From positions 101,411,591 to 101,475,590 of the forward strand of contig CM042145.1 of assembly GCA_023376005.1 (NCBI GenBank): DNA of 64,000 bases, read 5' to 3'. The position numbers were made by a program, and so were the translations under genes. Of this stretch, positions 11,190 through 22,506 are shown in pieces (positions within the stretch are counted from its first letter, which is position 1; each line of letters opens with the position of its first letter). Origin of the DNA: Doryteuthis pealeii (lineage: Eukaryota; Mollusca; Cephalopoda; Myopsida; Loliginidae). The notes under the pieces are model-generated. The model was given only the letters and a program-made list of their open reading frames with translations, was not told the origin of the DNA and ran no database searches.

Positions 11190-11489
11190 GAAGAATAATT
11201 AAAGTCCAATTACCGTCGAACTGGGAAGACAAGGCAGCAAACGGTTGTAACCCAATACAATCCCGAAAGCCACAAAGTCCACTGCAGAATGACAGAGTAT
11301 ATATAAGACTCCACAATGTCATTCAAATGAAGCCGTCAAGCAGCCAATCAGAACTCAAGTAATGGAATCACCCAAGTCACCCAGATTCATGGATGGATCA
11401 TTCTTGAGTCCTATTTATACTAGCTGTCTTGGACACTGCGGGAGTGGTACTTAGCTGCTGTTATTAAAACCAACAGTAGGCTAACTGAC
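11190..11489 (+). mobile_element. LTR-like promoter element, family 2, inserted in a LINE
   Basis: Matches the reverse complement of 57,422-57,886: GAAGAATAATTAAAGTCCAA at the left, a TATA box (GAGTATATATAAG at 11,289) and CCAACAGTAGGCTAACTGAC at the right. It has a TATA box but no reading frame. The right end abuts LINE coding sequence. Confidence 0.65.
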
Positions 11490-11735
11490 TTCTTTTAGAA
11501 AATTTAACATTTGTTCTGGTTTGATATTTTTGAATAGGTTTCTTAAGTTTTTTGTTTGGTAATATTTGGTGCCGGTTTGTCTGAGACCGCTGCAGTTTAG
11601 GAGGATATGTTTAACAGTGAGCTGTACCTTGTATGTTGAGCATACTGGGGCGTCCTCCCTTTTTTAAAAGGTGAGAATGGGTGATGTGGGTGAGCAGCCT
11701 TGGTTGAGTAAACATCACTTATGCTTCAATACTAG
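11490..11735 (-). pseudogene. LINE ORF C-terminal remnant with CCHC-like motif
   Basis: On the minus strand it reads LLTHITHSHLLKK. Then, after a one-base slip in a T/A run, it reads DAPVCSTYKVQLTVKHILLN, C, SGLRQTGTKYYQTKNLRNLF and ends NFLKEV. This is homologous, residue for residue in many places, to the plus-strand ORF at 55,762-55,950 (CTTCQERFTVKHILLKC, RTKYYQASNLKKLF, LHFLKEVRLY). The C-x2-C/Y-x7-H-x4-C pattern and HILLxC word are typical of the C-terminus of I/Jockey-like LINEs. Confidence 0.85.
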
Positions 11736-12205
11736 CAGAATGTCAGCACCTGTAATTAATTATTCATCATAACAACAATGGTATTCACCTGTCACCTCCT
11801 CAGTCAGAAAAAAAAAAACTTTCTATCCTGCAATACACCTAACAAGGGACCTCTAACTGGCAGGCTATTTTCAACAAAGAAAGTAAGAAAGAAAAAAAAA
11901 ACTCTCCCTTACTCTTCTTACTGAGCATATAATGAGATATCCCTTTTCTATAAATTATTCAAAACATCCTCATTGTAGACAATACAATTTTTTTGTTAAG
12001 CAAAGGTTACAATTATATTACATAATATAAACCTATATAATGAAAGGTACAAACTAACTAGTAATTAGGAAAAGGATTGGATGCATTTTGGTTAATAAAA
12101 AGTAAACAGGGAACAATAAGAAAGATAATAAAACAATTTCAATTGTTATTTCACAGGAATGTTACAATTCAAATGGGAAGAAGAATTCTCAGCAAATCTT
12201 GTGTT

Positions 12206-12247
<42 letters not shown>

Positions 12248-12436
12248 ATTCTCTTTCTCAAAAAGGGTCCTCCATAATGTATCATACTGTTGATTATAAA
12301 AAAAAAATCCAAGTAATGTTTGGAATCTCTTAAATCTCTGCATTTTTATAATCAATAGGATTAACAAATTGATGAATAAACTAGGACTACTGAAAATTTT
12401 ATTATTCAGTTATATCAGTGATCTAAATTTTGTAGG

Positions 12437-12674
12437 TATGTATTTACCCAACCCCTCTGCCATCGGCAGGATGTGACACAAGATCAATGTTTAAGCAGAG
12501 TAAAGCTGGTTTGAATACAGAGTATTCTTTCTCCTAGACTAGTTGTCAAACCAAGTCTAAAAGAACCCAGTCTGCCCTACTATTTATCCATAGCTGAGGG
12601 GAGAACAGGTAGATTCATACCTTTCCAAAGGGCATTAGCACAAATAGAAACGCAAACAGATTTGTCTAGGATTT
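12437..12674 (-). mobile_element. SINE-B copy split by a 5S-SINE
   Basis: The body runs from the tail (ATTTACCCAACCCCTCTGCC) to TCTAGGATTT. There it is interrupted by the 5S-SINE. It resumes for a few bases as GAACG at 12,899 before another SINE-B tail begins. Confidence 0.85.
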
Positions 12675-12888
12675 GGTTGGTTGTTTTGCATATTAACCCT
12701 TTTCAGATTATTTAATTTGATGCCAAATCAAGTTATTTTTGATAAACAAAGGACTCAGGTTTCTTAGAGTATTTGTTGTTGCTTAAGTGGTCACCCAAAT
12801 TAAGTAATGAACAAGCTCAATGCTGCTTAACTTTGGTGATCTAGTGCTTTGGTGAACCAGAGCTTTCAACATGACTTGACCATAATCC
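12675..12888 (-). mobile_element. 5S-rRNA-derived SINE with 10-bp target duplication
   Basis: Best-delimited copy of the 5S-SINE. The direct repeat TCTAGGATTT flanks it at 12,665-12,674 and 12,889-12,898. On the minus strand the body carries 5S-like internal control words, AAGTTAAGCAGC (compare 5S AAGCTAAGCAGG), TACTTAATTTGGGTGACCAC (compare TACTTGGATGGGAGACCGC) and AGCAACAACAAATACT. It ends with GGGTTAATATGC and a CAACC tail on the left. The duplication proves retroposition into SINE-B. Confidence 0.88.
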
Positions 12889-12905
12889 TCTAGGATTTGA
12901 ACGTT

Positions 12906-13192
12906 GAATATTTACCAACCCCTCCGCACGAGCAGGATGTGACACAAGGTTAATTTCTTAAGCGGAGTTTAACAGGTTTGAATTCAGAGTTTTCCTTCTC
13001 CTAGACTGGTTACCTAGCCAAGGTTAAAGAGCTAAGTCTGTTCTACTATTTACCCATAGTTGGAGGAAGAATATTTGGATTCATACCTTTCCCAAGGGTA
13101 TTAGTGCTATATGAAATACAAACAACCATGTCTATGATTTAAACTCTGGTTGACAAGTCCATTTCCTACACCAATGCACCACCATACCATGA
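12906..13192 (-). mobile_element. SINE-B copy, minus orientation
   Basis: Nearly full length, starting ATTTACCAACCCCTCCGCAC. The head at the right is decayed (CCAATGCACCACCATACC). Confidence 0.85.
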
Positions 13193-13199
13193 GTGGCCA

Positions 13200-13400
13200 A
13201 TTCCATTTTCAACGACAATAACCACATGCACTTAGATAGGTTGCCCAACAATTCTACAGAGCCCAATCTGTCTTACTATCTTAATCATATCTAGTTGAGA
13301 GAAAGAAGAAAGATTCATGCCTTTACTATTTAGTGTGAAGTAAATGTGAACAATATTGGCTGAAATTTGAACTCTGCTTGCCAATTCCATTTCCCACTAC
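13200..13400 (-). mobile_element. Old SINE-B remnant
   Basis: Strongly diverged copy recognisable by CAGAGCCCAATCTGTCTTAC, ATTCATGCCTTTA and a head-like ACTACACCACCCAC. The mobile cluster therefore contains three SINE-B layers of different age. Confidence 0.65.
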
Positions 13401-13500
13401 ACCACCCACACCCCCAATAAAATAAAAACCCTAACTGTCCCAAAAAATTAATGACAAACTAATTCTGTTCATTTTTTTAACCCCAAAATTTGCATTGGTA

Positions 13501-13638
13501 TGATATCTCCAAAGATTTGAATTTAAATTTGATCCCCCTATTCATTTCTAGTTGGCAAGTTTTTCTTGCAGTTGGGGTGAAAAACTCACCAACTAGAAGT
13601 GAATAGGAGATCAAATTCAAATCTTTGGAGAAATATCA
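13501..13638. repeat. Foldback hairpin, about 60-bp arms
   Basis: Left arm 13,501-13,565 pairs with 13,578-13,638 (ATCTCCAAAGATTTGAAT opposite ATTCAAATCTTTGGAGA) with a few mismatches. It is duplicated at 20,622-20,760 as part of block X. Confidence 0.85.
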
Positions 13639-14711
13639 ATAGAAATATTGGAGGGAAGAAAAAGCAACACATTATAGTTTGTCACTTCTGTTTTAGGTCA
13701 GAGTCTCTTCAAATAAACAGTAAAAATCAATTTGAAACTAAATGATTAAAGCAAGTTAGAGAGAAAAAAAAACTACTAGAAATATAAAGACTCTAAAATA
13801 AACCATGACTACTTGAAAAACAAGGATGTCAAATTTTGAATAATCACTGTGAATAAAGAGATATCCACTGGCAATGAACAGTTTTCAACTAGAAATGTGA
13901 GACTTCAAACTTCTTTTAAAACTGGCAATTTACAATGTACTAGAAGGGCTATCCAGTGTTATCCAGGCGGTGTGAATAACTATAATACATTCAATGATTC
14001 AGGAAGTATGTTAATGGAAAAAAAATTGTTTGATTGAAAGTCAGAGAGGAATAGATAATCATTTCCCCATTTTTTAAAAAATAAACAAACAAACAAGCCA
14101 AAATTTTAAAGGATTCTTTTTATAAACAATTTTGCTAAATATCCAGACATTATGGCAACAGAAATGGGCAGGACTTTGATTCTGTCTAAAATATTAAAGT
14201 TATCTGGAACTCAGGAGTGACGAAGGAATGTGCTGACCATAAAAAACATCACTCAACCTGGAAAGATAATTTGTTTACATAAGCAAATTGAGCACACCTT
14301 AGAGTGACGAAAATACCCATGCGCGACGTGCTTTGAGAGCTCTCCCACACCCAGGAAAAGGAAGAAGATCATGGACGCTGTTGCTGCTACTAGATAACCT
14401 AAACAACTCTAGAAGGTGCACGTAAAAGAACGTACCCCAAAGCAACCATGATTTGTTCACGTTACATATCATCTTATTAGTGCTGTGGTTAGTGCACCAC
14501 CTTACATATTGCTTTTTGGTACCCGTGTGTAGGGGAGTTTAACATAAACTCAGAACGAACTGTTACCACAAAAACAGTGTGAAAAAAGACACATCACTAC
14601 TAAAAACCCTTTGCATCCCCGGAAAAAAATGAAAGAAAGAAAAAGAAGGACTCACAATAGACTTTAAAAAAAAAAACGAAACTGATAAAAGACTCTAAAA
14701 AACAAACTTTT

Positions 14712-14815
14712 AAGTGGTCATCCTATTAATTATTGAACAAGCTCATCGCTGCTTAACTTTAGTGATCTCGCAAGAACCAGTGTTTTCAGTGTGACTTGAC
14801 CGTAATCTCTTGGTT
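14712..14815 (-). mobile_element. 5S-SINE, 5' half only
   Basis: Minus-strand GATCACTAAAGTTAAGCAGC then GATGAGCTTGTTCAATA and AGGATGACCACTTAA. The shared 3' tail is missing. Duplicate copies are at 18,267-18,365 and 21,826-21,925. Confidence 0.8.
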
Positions 14816-15083
14816 ATGTTTACTAACAGATGCATAGATTTAATAAATTACTTTTTTTTTTCTTCATCAATCAAAAATAAATAAAAATTAATAAATAATC
14901 ATTCTCTTTCAATCAATATGACTTTTCATGTTTCTACTTTATGAATTAAACAAAACATTAAGAAAAGCTAATCTAAACTGATATAAAATTTAAACTATGA
15001 ACATCAAAGAATAATGGCATATTTAACGTTGGTATTTTAAGTCCTTACTATTTTTAGAAGGTTTTAACAAGTGTGACTTCATA

Positions 15084-15350
15084 TATATTTACCAACCCCT
15101 CTGTACGAGAAGGATGTGACACAAGGTCATTTTTTTTAAGCAGAATTTAACAAGTTTGAATTCAGAGTGTTTCCTTCTCCTAGACTGGTTAAAGAGTCTA
15201 GTCTGCCCTACTATTTAACTGGAGGGTGAGTAGATGGATGCATACTTTTCCCAAGGGTATTAATGCTATGTGAAATGCAAACAGCATTGTCCAGGATTTG
15301 AACTTGGGTCAACAAGTCCATTTCCTAAGATTCTAACCATTACATTATGC
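15084..15350 (-). mobile_element. SINE-B copy in block Y
   Basis: Tail ATATATATTTACCAACCCCT on the left. It has an internal deletion around CTGGTTAAAGAGTC. The head at the right ends in CATTACATTATGC. Duplicates are at 18,641-18,900 and 22,197-22,456. Confidence 0.85.
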
Positions 15351-15689
15351 ATTTTATATATATTTTTCCCCAATTATAAGTGTGATTCCATGTAATTATC
15401 TCCATAAAATAGTATTAATATTAGCATTTATTGTCTCGTATAAAATATTATTATGTTAAATTTTCTGTATGAATTGTATTATTACATCTTTTATCTGATC
15501 ACTATCTTTTCATTCTTAGTCTATGCTTCAGTATCATGGATACTGTGAATGTCTTGAAATATATTTTTTATTATTTGAGTTTGGAGTATTACAGAAAAAA
15601 ATAGGCATACAATTTTTTTTTTTTTAATTCTTTTTTGTTTTTTCTTAAATTTAAATAAATTTTTCTTTTTAAACCATCTACTAGAAAAA

Positions 15690-15950
15690 GGGGCTGGTTT
15701 AGTTCAGTCGGTAGTGCAAGGTTCAGATTCGATACTGGTCCCTGCCAACTCAGCACATGAGTAGCACAGATTGGGTAATCTGATCTGCTCGCTAAAGTGG
15801 GGAGCTGACGGTAAGTGTGGCGCTCCACCTTAAAAAAAGCAACAAAAAAAAAGCAATCTCCGGTCTAGCGCTAATGAAAAGGGGTTAAGACTACCTTGCT
15901 GTCTGGCTGATACCGACAATAGACCCCTCCGTCAACTTTACTTACTTTGC
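15690..15950 (+). mobile_element. SINE-A copy, plus orientation, near full length
   Basis: Begins GGGGCTGGTTTAGTTCAGTC with B box AGATTCGATACTGG. The body is complete to CAATAGACCCCTCCGTCAAC. Duplicate at 22,801-23,060. Confidence 0.88.
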
Positions 15951-16635
15951 TAGAAAAATAAATGAATCATTCTGTTTAATCTTTAATTAAAATTATTTAT
16001 ACATGATAATATGTTCAGAAGTTATGACAATTACAGAAAGCCATTAAAATTCTAAAGGCAACATAGCACGTAAGCAGTAGTGTTGTTTACCAAAACAAAG
16101 TGTGGTATGTACCTGGTAACTACATCACATTATTTCCAAACTAATTTCCTCAATTGCATATTTTCTTTTCCATACTAAAAGTCTCATGTCAACATACATC
16201 TCATGTCTAGTGTGTTCAACTTGGAACATAATTTAATCTGCCTGATCCTGAAATGCTTCTACCACCGAATATTAACCAAAGTTAGTGGGCAAAAATGGGC
16301 TGTTATTATCATCATTATACAATAATGCCTTTGAACTTGCATTCTTGTATTTGTTTTGGTTAAATCGAACTTAACAGACTTAAATTCCACCATTATATGT
16401 CACTCCGCTGAAAGAAAAAAAATACCAAAAATCAGGGAATTAACTGAATTTAATGAAATGTTCATTGTTGATATATTAATGAATAAAAGATATAATGCAC
16501 TAGTTATTTTATTTAAAAACTTTCACATTTTTTCAGGTCAGTCAACTTTGAACCACGTATCTTTGAGAATCTGTGTTATGACTCAAAGATTAGTTGAGGA
16601 TTTCAAGTATATATTATGATAAACCATTAACTTAC

Positions 16636-16712
16636 CCAACGAGAGTATCCATTATATTAAAACTCTCACCAATCTTCTGTTCAACAGTGGACAAGGAAGG
16701 ATGGTCAAAATA
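16636..16712 (-). CDS. Internal exon (77 nt) of an unidentified minus-strand gene
   Basis: On the minus strand a pyrimidine-rich acceptor (ATTTCTCTTTTCAG) precedes, and a consensus donor (GG|GTAAGT) follows, a 77-nt segment. Its only open frame reads YFDHPSLSTVEQKIGESFN then IMDTLV plus GG. The other two frames contain stops. It starts in phase 0 and leaves two bases of the last codon. The first exon at 47,081-47,242 ends in phase 0 and is upstream on the same strand, so the two could belong to one gene (HYIAK joined to YFDHPS). No family is recognised. The exon is present identically at 23,749-23,825 while flanking sequence differs only by indels, so one copy is probably redundant. Confidence 0.68.
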
Positions 16713-16918
16713 CTGAAAAGAGAAATAATAATCATGTTAAAATAATTAAAAAGAAAAAAATTATAATCTATGATGGAAAACTTTCTGTAAAACATATCAA
16801 GATTGTCCTTTTGTCAGCACCTACAAATGTGCATTCTCATGATCAAATATCTGAACTCAAGCAGGACTGTGGATTTGGAGTTGGAGTCAGAAGCAATTAA
16901 GGGGTTACTGTTACATAA

Positions 16919-17369
16919 TTGTTAGTACCCTAACACTTATTTACAGTAGTGTAGAAACAAAATGGTTGTTATAATTTTGCAGCCGGCGGCCTTGAAGGAT
17001 TGAGTGACTCAGCTTGACCTCAGTTTGATCCTCCTTCTGGGGATACCGTGAGAATCGGTGGAGAAGACCCTCTTCCGGTTTAGATTAGAAAGAGAGTTTA
17101 GTCAGTATCGGCCAAACCACGAAAGTGGTAAGTCGTGTTAAGCGCACAGCCAACTCAATCTGTGCAGGTAGTCTGGTGGGAATTTCAGAATAAAATATGA
17201 TCTAAAGCAAATCAAAGTCTTGGGTTATTTCTAAAAACTACCAATGACACAGGGCTTCTGATAAAGAGAAATCCCCATGGAAGACCAAAGACAAAGTCCA
17301 GACGCTAGAAGAAGAACGTAAGAACCAAAGATGAGCAGAAGAATAATAGAAGAAAGAGAGTATACAACA
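16919..17369 (+). mobile_element. Solo LTR, family 1, with 4-bp target duplication
   Basis: TGTTACATAATTGTTAGTAC to GTATACAACA, flanked by TTAC at 16,915-16,918 and 17,370-17,373. An AATAAAAT polyadenylation-like word sits mid-element (about 17,192). It inserted into an unrelated repeat marked by GGAGTTGGAGTC on the left, with related sequence resuming only after block Z copy 2 at 25,015. Confidence 0.72.
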
Positions 17370-17454
17370 TTACTGGAATCAGAGTTGGTATAGTTTTTAC
17401 CAACTCCAGTTGAATCTACAATTTATATAGTCCTAGTTTAGTCTGTTAAGTTAT

Positions 17455-17800
17455 TGTGACGGAGAACGAGTACTGCTGTACTATTTAGAAAAAGAGGCAA
17501 GACATTGTCTTGCCCGCCCTCCTGAATGCAAAGAAATGCAATTTAGGCGATGGATGGACGCGAGGTGCAATTCAGGTGCCCGGATGTTAGGGCCTAACAT
17601 GCATCCATCCGAATGCACAAGAATTGTGCGTTGCACAGGTGCGAGGTTCGACTAATGTGCCCGGATGTTTGGGGAATATGCCCATAAATAACTGAAGTGA
17701 TGGAGCGCTGCGAGACAAGATGTAGTTGCCTACGCAAAGACTGCGGTCAATGAGAAACGCTTTTGGACGACCCTGCAATAAATTTGTTTTTAATTCAACA
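17455..17800 (+). mobile_element. LTR-like element with 7-bp flanking repeat
   Basis: Starts TGTGACGGAGAACGAG and ends TTAATTCAACA. AAGTTAT flanks it directly at 17,448-17,454 and 17,801-17,807. It contains a TATA-like CCATAAATAAC and a late AATAAA (17,777-17,782). TG..CA ends and promoter/polyA signals suggest a solo LTR, although 7 bp is long for such a duplication. Duplicate at 24,572-24,920. Confidence 0.6.
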
Positions 17801-17889
17801 AAGTTATACAGTGCACACTCTTCATAAATAGATTATTAAAAAAATCATGGTTGTAATATTTATTTGTAGGCCTAATCACTTGATTACAT

Positions 17890-18944
17890 GCTTGAGAGCT
17901 CTCCACACCCAGGAAAAGGAAGAAGATTCATGGACGCTGTTGCTGCTACTAGATAACCTAAACAACTCTAGAAGGTGCACGTAAAGAACGTACCCCAAAG
18001 CAACCATGATTTGTCACGTTACATATCATCTTATTAGTGCTGTGGTTAGTGCACCACCTTACATATTGCTTTTTGGTACCCGTGTGTTAGGGGAGTTTAA
18101 CATAAACTCAGAACGAACTGTTACACAAAAACAGTGTGAAAAAGACACATCACTACTAAAAACCTTTGCATCCCCGGAAAAAAATGAAAGAAAGAAAAAG
18201 AAGGACTCACAATAGACTTTAAAAAAAAAAACGAAACTGATAAAAGACTCTAAAAAACAAACTTTTAAGTGGTCATCCTATTAATTATTGAACAAGCTCA
18301 TCGCTGCTTAACTTTAGTGATCTCGCAAGAACCAGTGTTTTCAGTGTGACTTGACCGTAATCTCTTGGTTATGTTTACTAACAGATGCATAGATTTAATA
18401 AATTACTTTTTTTTTCTTCATCAATCAAAAATAAAAAAAATTAATAAATAATCATTCTCTTTCAATCAATATGACTTTTCATGTTTCTACTTTATGAATT
18501 AAACAAAACATTAGAAAAAGCTAATCTAAACTGATATAAAATTTAAACTATGAACATCAAAGAATAATGGCATATTTAACGTTGGTATTTTAAGTCCTTA
18601 CTATTTTTAGAAGGTTTTAACAAGTGTGACTTCATATATTATTACCAACCCCTCTGTACGAGAAGGATGTGACACAAGGTCATTTTTTTAAGCAGAATTT
18701 AACAAGTTTGAATTCAGAGTGTTTCCTTCTCCTAGACTGGTTAAAGAGTCTAGTCTGCCCTACTATTTAACTGGAGGGTGAGTAGATGGATGCATACTTT
18801 TCCAAGGGTATTAATGCTATGTGAAATGCAAACAGCATTGTCCAGGATTTGAACTTGGGTCAACAAGTCCATTTCCTAAGATTCTAACCATTACATTATG
18901 CATTTTATATATATTTTTCCCCAATTATAAGTGTGATTCCATGT
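17890..18944. repeat. Triplicated block Y, copy 2
   Basis: Sits between Z copy 1 and X copy 2, joined at GATTACAT|GCTTGAGAG and CCATG|TCTCAGTCAG. It carries its own SINE-B (18,641-18,900) and partial 5S-SINE (18,267-18,365). Confidence 0.93.
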
Positions 18945-19348
18945 CTCAGTCAGAAAAAAAAAACTTTCTATCCTGCAATACACCTAACAAGGACCTCTAA
19001 CTGGCAGGCTATTTTCAACAAAGAAAGTAAGAAAGAAAAAAAAAACTCTCCCTTACTCTTCTTACTGAGCATATAATGAGATATCCCTTTTCTATAAATT
19101 ATTCAAAACATCCTCATTGTAGACAATACAATTTTTTTGTTAAGCAAAGGTTACAATTATATTACATAATATAAACCTATATAATGAAAGGTACAAACTA
19201 ACTAGTAATTAGGAAAAGGATTGGATGCATTTTGGTTAATAAAAAGTAAACAGGGAACAATAAGAAAGATAATAAAACAATTTCAATTGTTATTTCACAG
19301 GAATGTTACAATTCAAATGAGAAGAATTCTCAGCAAATCTTGTGTTGA

Positions 19349-19379
<31 letters not shown>

Positions 19380-21449
19380 AGAGATTGATTCTCTTTCTCA
19401 AAAGGGTCCTCCATAATGTATCATACTGTTGATTATAAAAAAAAAATCCAAGTAATGTTTGGAATCTCTTAAATCTCTGCATTTTATAATAATAGATTAA
19501 CAAATTGATGATAAACTAGGACTACTGAAAATTTATTATTCAGTTATATCAGTGATCTAAATTTTGTAGGTATGTATTTACCCAACCCCTCTGCCATCGG
19601 CAGGATGTGACACAAGATCAATGTTTAAGCAGAGTAAAGCTGTTTGAATACAGAGTATTCTTTCTCCTAGACTAGTTGTCAAACCAAGTCTAAAGAACCC
19701 AGTCTGCCCTACTATTTATCCATAGCTGAGGGAGAACAGGTAGATTCATACCTTTCCAAAGGGCATTAGCACAAATAGAAACGCAAACAGATTTGTCTAG
19801 GATTTGTTGGTTGTTTTGCATATTAACCCTTTTCAGATTATTTAATTTGATGCCAAATCAAGTTATTTTTGATAAACAAAGGACTCAGGTTTCTTAGAGT
19901 ATTTGTTGTTGCTTAAGTGGTCACCCAAATTAAGTAATGAACAAGCTCAATGCTGCTTAACTTTGGTGATCTAGTGCTTTGGTGAACCAGAGCTTTCAAC
20001 ATGAACTTGACCATAATCCTCTAGATTTGAACGTTGAATATTTACCACCCCTCCGCACGAGCAGATGTGACACAAGGTAATTTCTTAAGCGGAGTTTAAC
20101 AGGTTTGAATTCAGAGTTTTCCTTCTCCTAGACTGGTTACCTAGCCAAGGTTAAAGAGCTAAGTCTGTTCTACTATTTACCCATAGTTGGAGGAAGAATA
20201 TTTGGATTCATACCTTTCCCAAGGGTATTAGTGCTATATGAAATACAAACAACCATGTCTATGATTTAAACTCTGGTTGACAAGTCCATTTCCTACACCA
20301 ATGCCCACCATACCATGAGTGGCCAATTCCATTTTCAACGACAATAACCACATGCACTTAGATGGTTGCCCAACAATTCTACAGAGCCCAATCTGTCTTA
20401 CTATCTTAATCATATCTAGTTGAGAGAAGAAGAAAGATTCATGCCTTTACTATTTAGTGTGAAGTAAATGTGAACAATATTGGCTGAAATTTGAACTCTG
20501 CTTGCCAATTCCATTTCCCACTACACCACCCACACCCCAATAAAATAAAAACCCTAACTGTCCCAAAAAATTAATGACAAACTAATTCTGTTCATTTTTT
20601 TAACCCAAAATTTGCATTGGTATGATATCTCCAAAGATTTGAATTTAAATTTTGATCCCCTATTCATTTCTAGTTGGCAAGTTTTTCTTGCAGTTGGGGT
20701 GAAAAACTCACCAACTAGAAGTGAATAGGAGATCAAATTCAAATCTTTGGAGAAATATCAATAGAAATATTGGAGGGAAGAAAAGCAACACATTATAGTT
20801 TGTCACTTCTGTTTTAGGTCAGAGTCTCTTCAAATAAACAGTAAAATCAATTTGAAACTAAATGATTAAAGCAAGTTAGAGAGAAAAAAACTACTAGAAA
20901 TATAAAGACTCTAAAATAAACCATGACTACTTGAAAAACAAGGATGTCAAATTTTGAATAATCACTGTGAATAAAGAGATATCCACTGGCAATGAACAGT
21001 TTTCAACTAGAAATGTGAGACTTCAAACTTCTTTAAAACTGGCAATTTACAATGTACTAGAAGGGCTATCCAGTGTTATCCAGGCGGTGTGAATAACTAT
21101 AATACATTCAATGATTCAGGAAGTATGTTAATGGAAAAAAAATTGTTTGATTGAAAGTCAGAGAGGAATAGATAATCATTTCCCCATTTTTTAAAAAAAA
21201 ACAAACAAAACAAGCCAAAATTTTAAAGGATTCTTTTTATAAACAATTTTGCTAAATATCCAGACATTATGGCAACAGAAATGGGCAGGACTTTGATTCT
21301 GTCTAAAATATTAAGTTATCTGGAACTCAGGAGTGACGAAGGAATGTGCTGACCATAAAAAACATCACTCAACCTGGAAAGATAATTTGTTTACATAAGC
21401 AAATTGAGCACACCTTAGAGTGACGAAAATACCCATGCGCGACGTGCTT
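18945..21449. repeat. Duplicated block X, copy 2
   Basis: Holds the same nested series as copy 1: GA microsatellite 19,350-19,384, SINE-B 19,570-19,805, 5S-SINE 19,806-20,019, SINE-B 20,036-20,320, remnant 20,325-20,525 and hairpin 20,622-20,760. The right target duplication of the 5S-SINE has lost one G (TCTAGATTT), one of many one-base deletions peculiar to this copy. Confidence 0.93.
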
Positions 21450-22506
21450 TGAGAGCTCTCCACACCCAGGAAAAGGAAGAAGATCATGGACGCTGTTGCT
21501 GCTACTAGATAACCTAAACAACTCTAGAAGGTGCACGTAAAAGAACGTACCCCAAAGCAACCATGATTTGTTCACGTTACATATCATCTTATTAGTGCTG
21601 TGGTTAGTGCACCACCTTACATATTGCTTTTTGGTACCCGTGTGTAGGGGAGTTTAACATAAACTCAGAACGAACTGTTACCACAAAAACAGTGTGAAAA
21701 AAGACACATCACTACTAAAAACCCTTTGCATCCCCGGAAAAAAATGAAAGAAAGAAAAAGAAGGACTCACAATAGACTTTAAAAAAAAAAACGAAACTGA
21801 TAAAAGACTCTAAAAAACAAACTTTTAAGTGGTCATCCTATTAATTATTGAACAAGCTCATCGCTGCTTAACTTTAGTGATCTCGCAAGAACCAGTGTTT
21901 TCAGTGTGACTTGACCGTAATCTCTTGGTTATGTTTACTAACAGATGCATAGATTTAATAAATTACTTTTTTTTTTCTTCATCAATCAAAAATAAATAAA
22001 AATTAATAAATAATCATTCTCTTTCAATCAATATGACTTTTCATGTTTCTACTTTATGAATTAAACAAAACATTAAGAAAAGCTAATCTAAACTGATAAA
22101 ATTTAAACTATGAACATCAAAGAATAATGGCATATTTAACGTTGGTATTTTAAGTCCTTACTATTTTTAGAAGGTTTTAACAAGTGTGACTTCATATATA
22201 TTTACCAACCCCTCTGTACGAGAAGGATGTGACACAAGGTCATTTTTTTTAAGCAGAATTTAACAAGTTTGAATTCAGAGTGTTTCCTTCTCCTAGACTG
22301 GTTAAAGAGTCTAGTCTGCCCTACTATTTAACTGGAGGGTGAGTAGATGGATGCATACTTTTCCCAAGGGTATTAATGCTATGTGAAATGCAAACAGCAT
22401 TGTCCAGGATTTGAACTTGGGTCAACAAGTCCATTTCCTAAGATTCTAACCATTACATTATGCATTTTATATATATTTTTCCCCAATTATAAGTGTGATT
22501 CCATGT
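21450..22506. repeat. Triplicated block Y, copy 3
   Basis: Follows X copy 2 exactly as Y copy 1 follows X copy 1. Contains partial 5S-SINE 21,826-21,925 and SINE-B 22,197-22,456. Confidence 0.93.

Larger units (their letters stand above)
11799..14330. repeat. Duplicated block X, copy 1
   Basis: About 2.5 kb repeated in direct orientation at 18,945-21,449. It includes a GA microsatellite (12,208-12,244), a nested SINE cluster (12,437-13,400) and a hairpin (13,501-13,638). Differences from copy 2 are almost all single-base length changes, for example AAGGG/AAGG, CTGGTTT/CTGTTT and GAGGGGAG/GAGGGAG. Copy 2 is nearly always the shorter. 13,640-14,330 contains no recognised gene. Confidence 0.93.
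14331..15395. repeat. Triplicated block Y, copy 1
   Basis: About 1.06 kb, also present at 17,890-18,944 and 21,450-22,506. It starts at GAGAGCTCTCC and ends at GTGTGATTCCATG. It contains the 5' half of a 5S-SINE and a SINE-B. The middle contains no open frame of note. A minus-strand frame over 14,330-14,490 exists but lacks supporting signals. Confidence 0.93.
15396..17889. repeat. Duplicated block Z, copy 1
   Basis: About 2.5 kb repeated at 22,507-25,010. It holds a SINE-A, the 77-nt host exon, a solo LTR of family 1 and a second LTR-like element. Here copy 1 is the shorter at several sites (GGTTCAG versus GGTTCCAG, GGTTATTTC versus GGTTATTATC). Confidence 0.93.

Noticed and set aside
16356..16619. 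87-codon plus-strand ORF, identical at 23,469-23,732
   Set aside because: The two copies are identical only because they lie in the duplicated block. Codon use is AT-driven, there is no conserved motif, and it sits opposite and beside the real minus-strand exon.
21369..21587. 72-codon minus-strand ORF ending with a cysteine-containing stretch
   Set aside because: It is broken in the other copies of blocks X/Y by single-base indels, has no recognisable domain, and lacks splice or start support.
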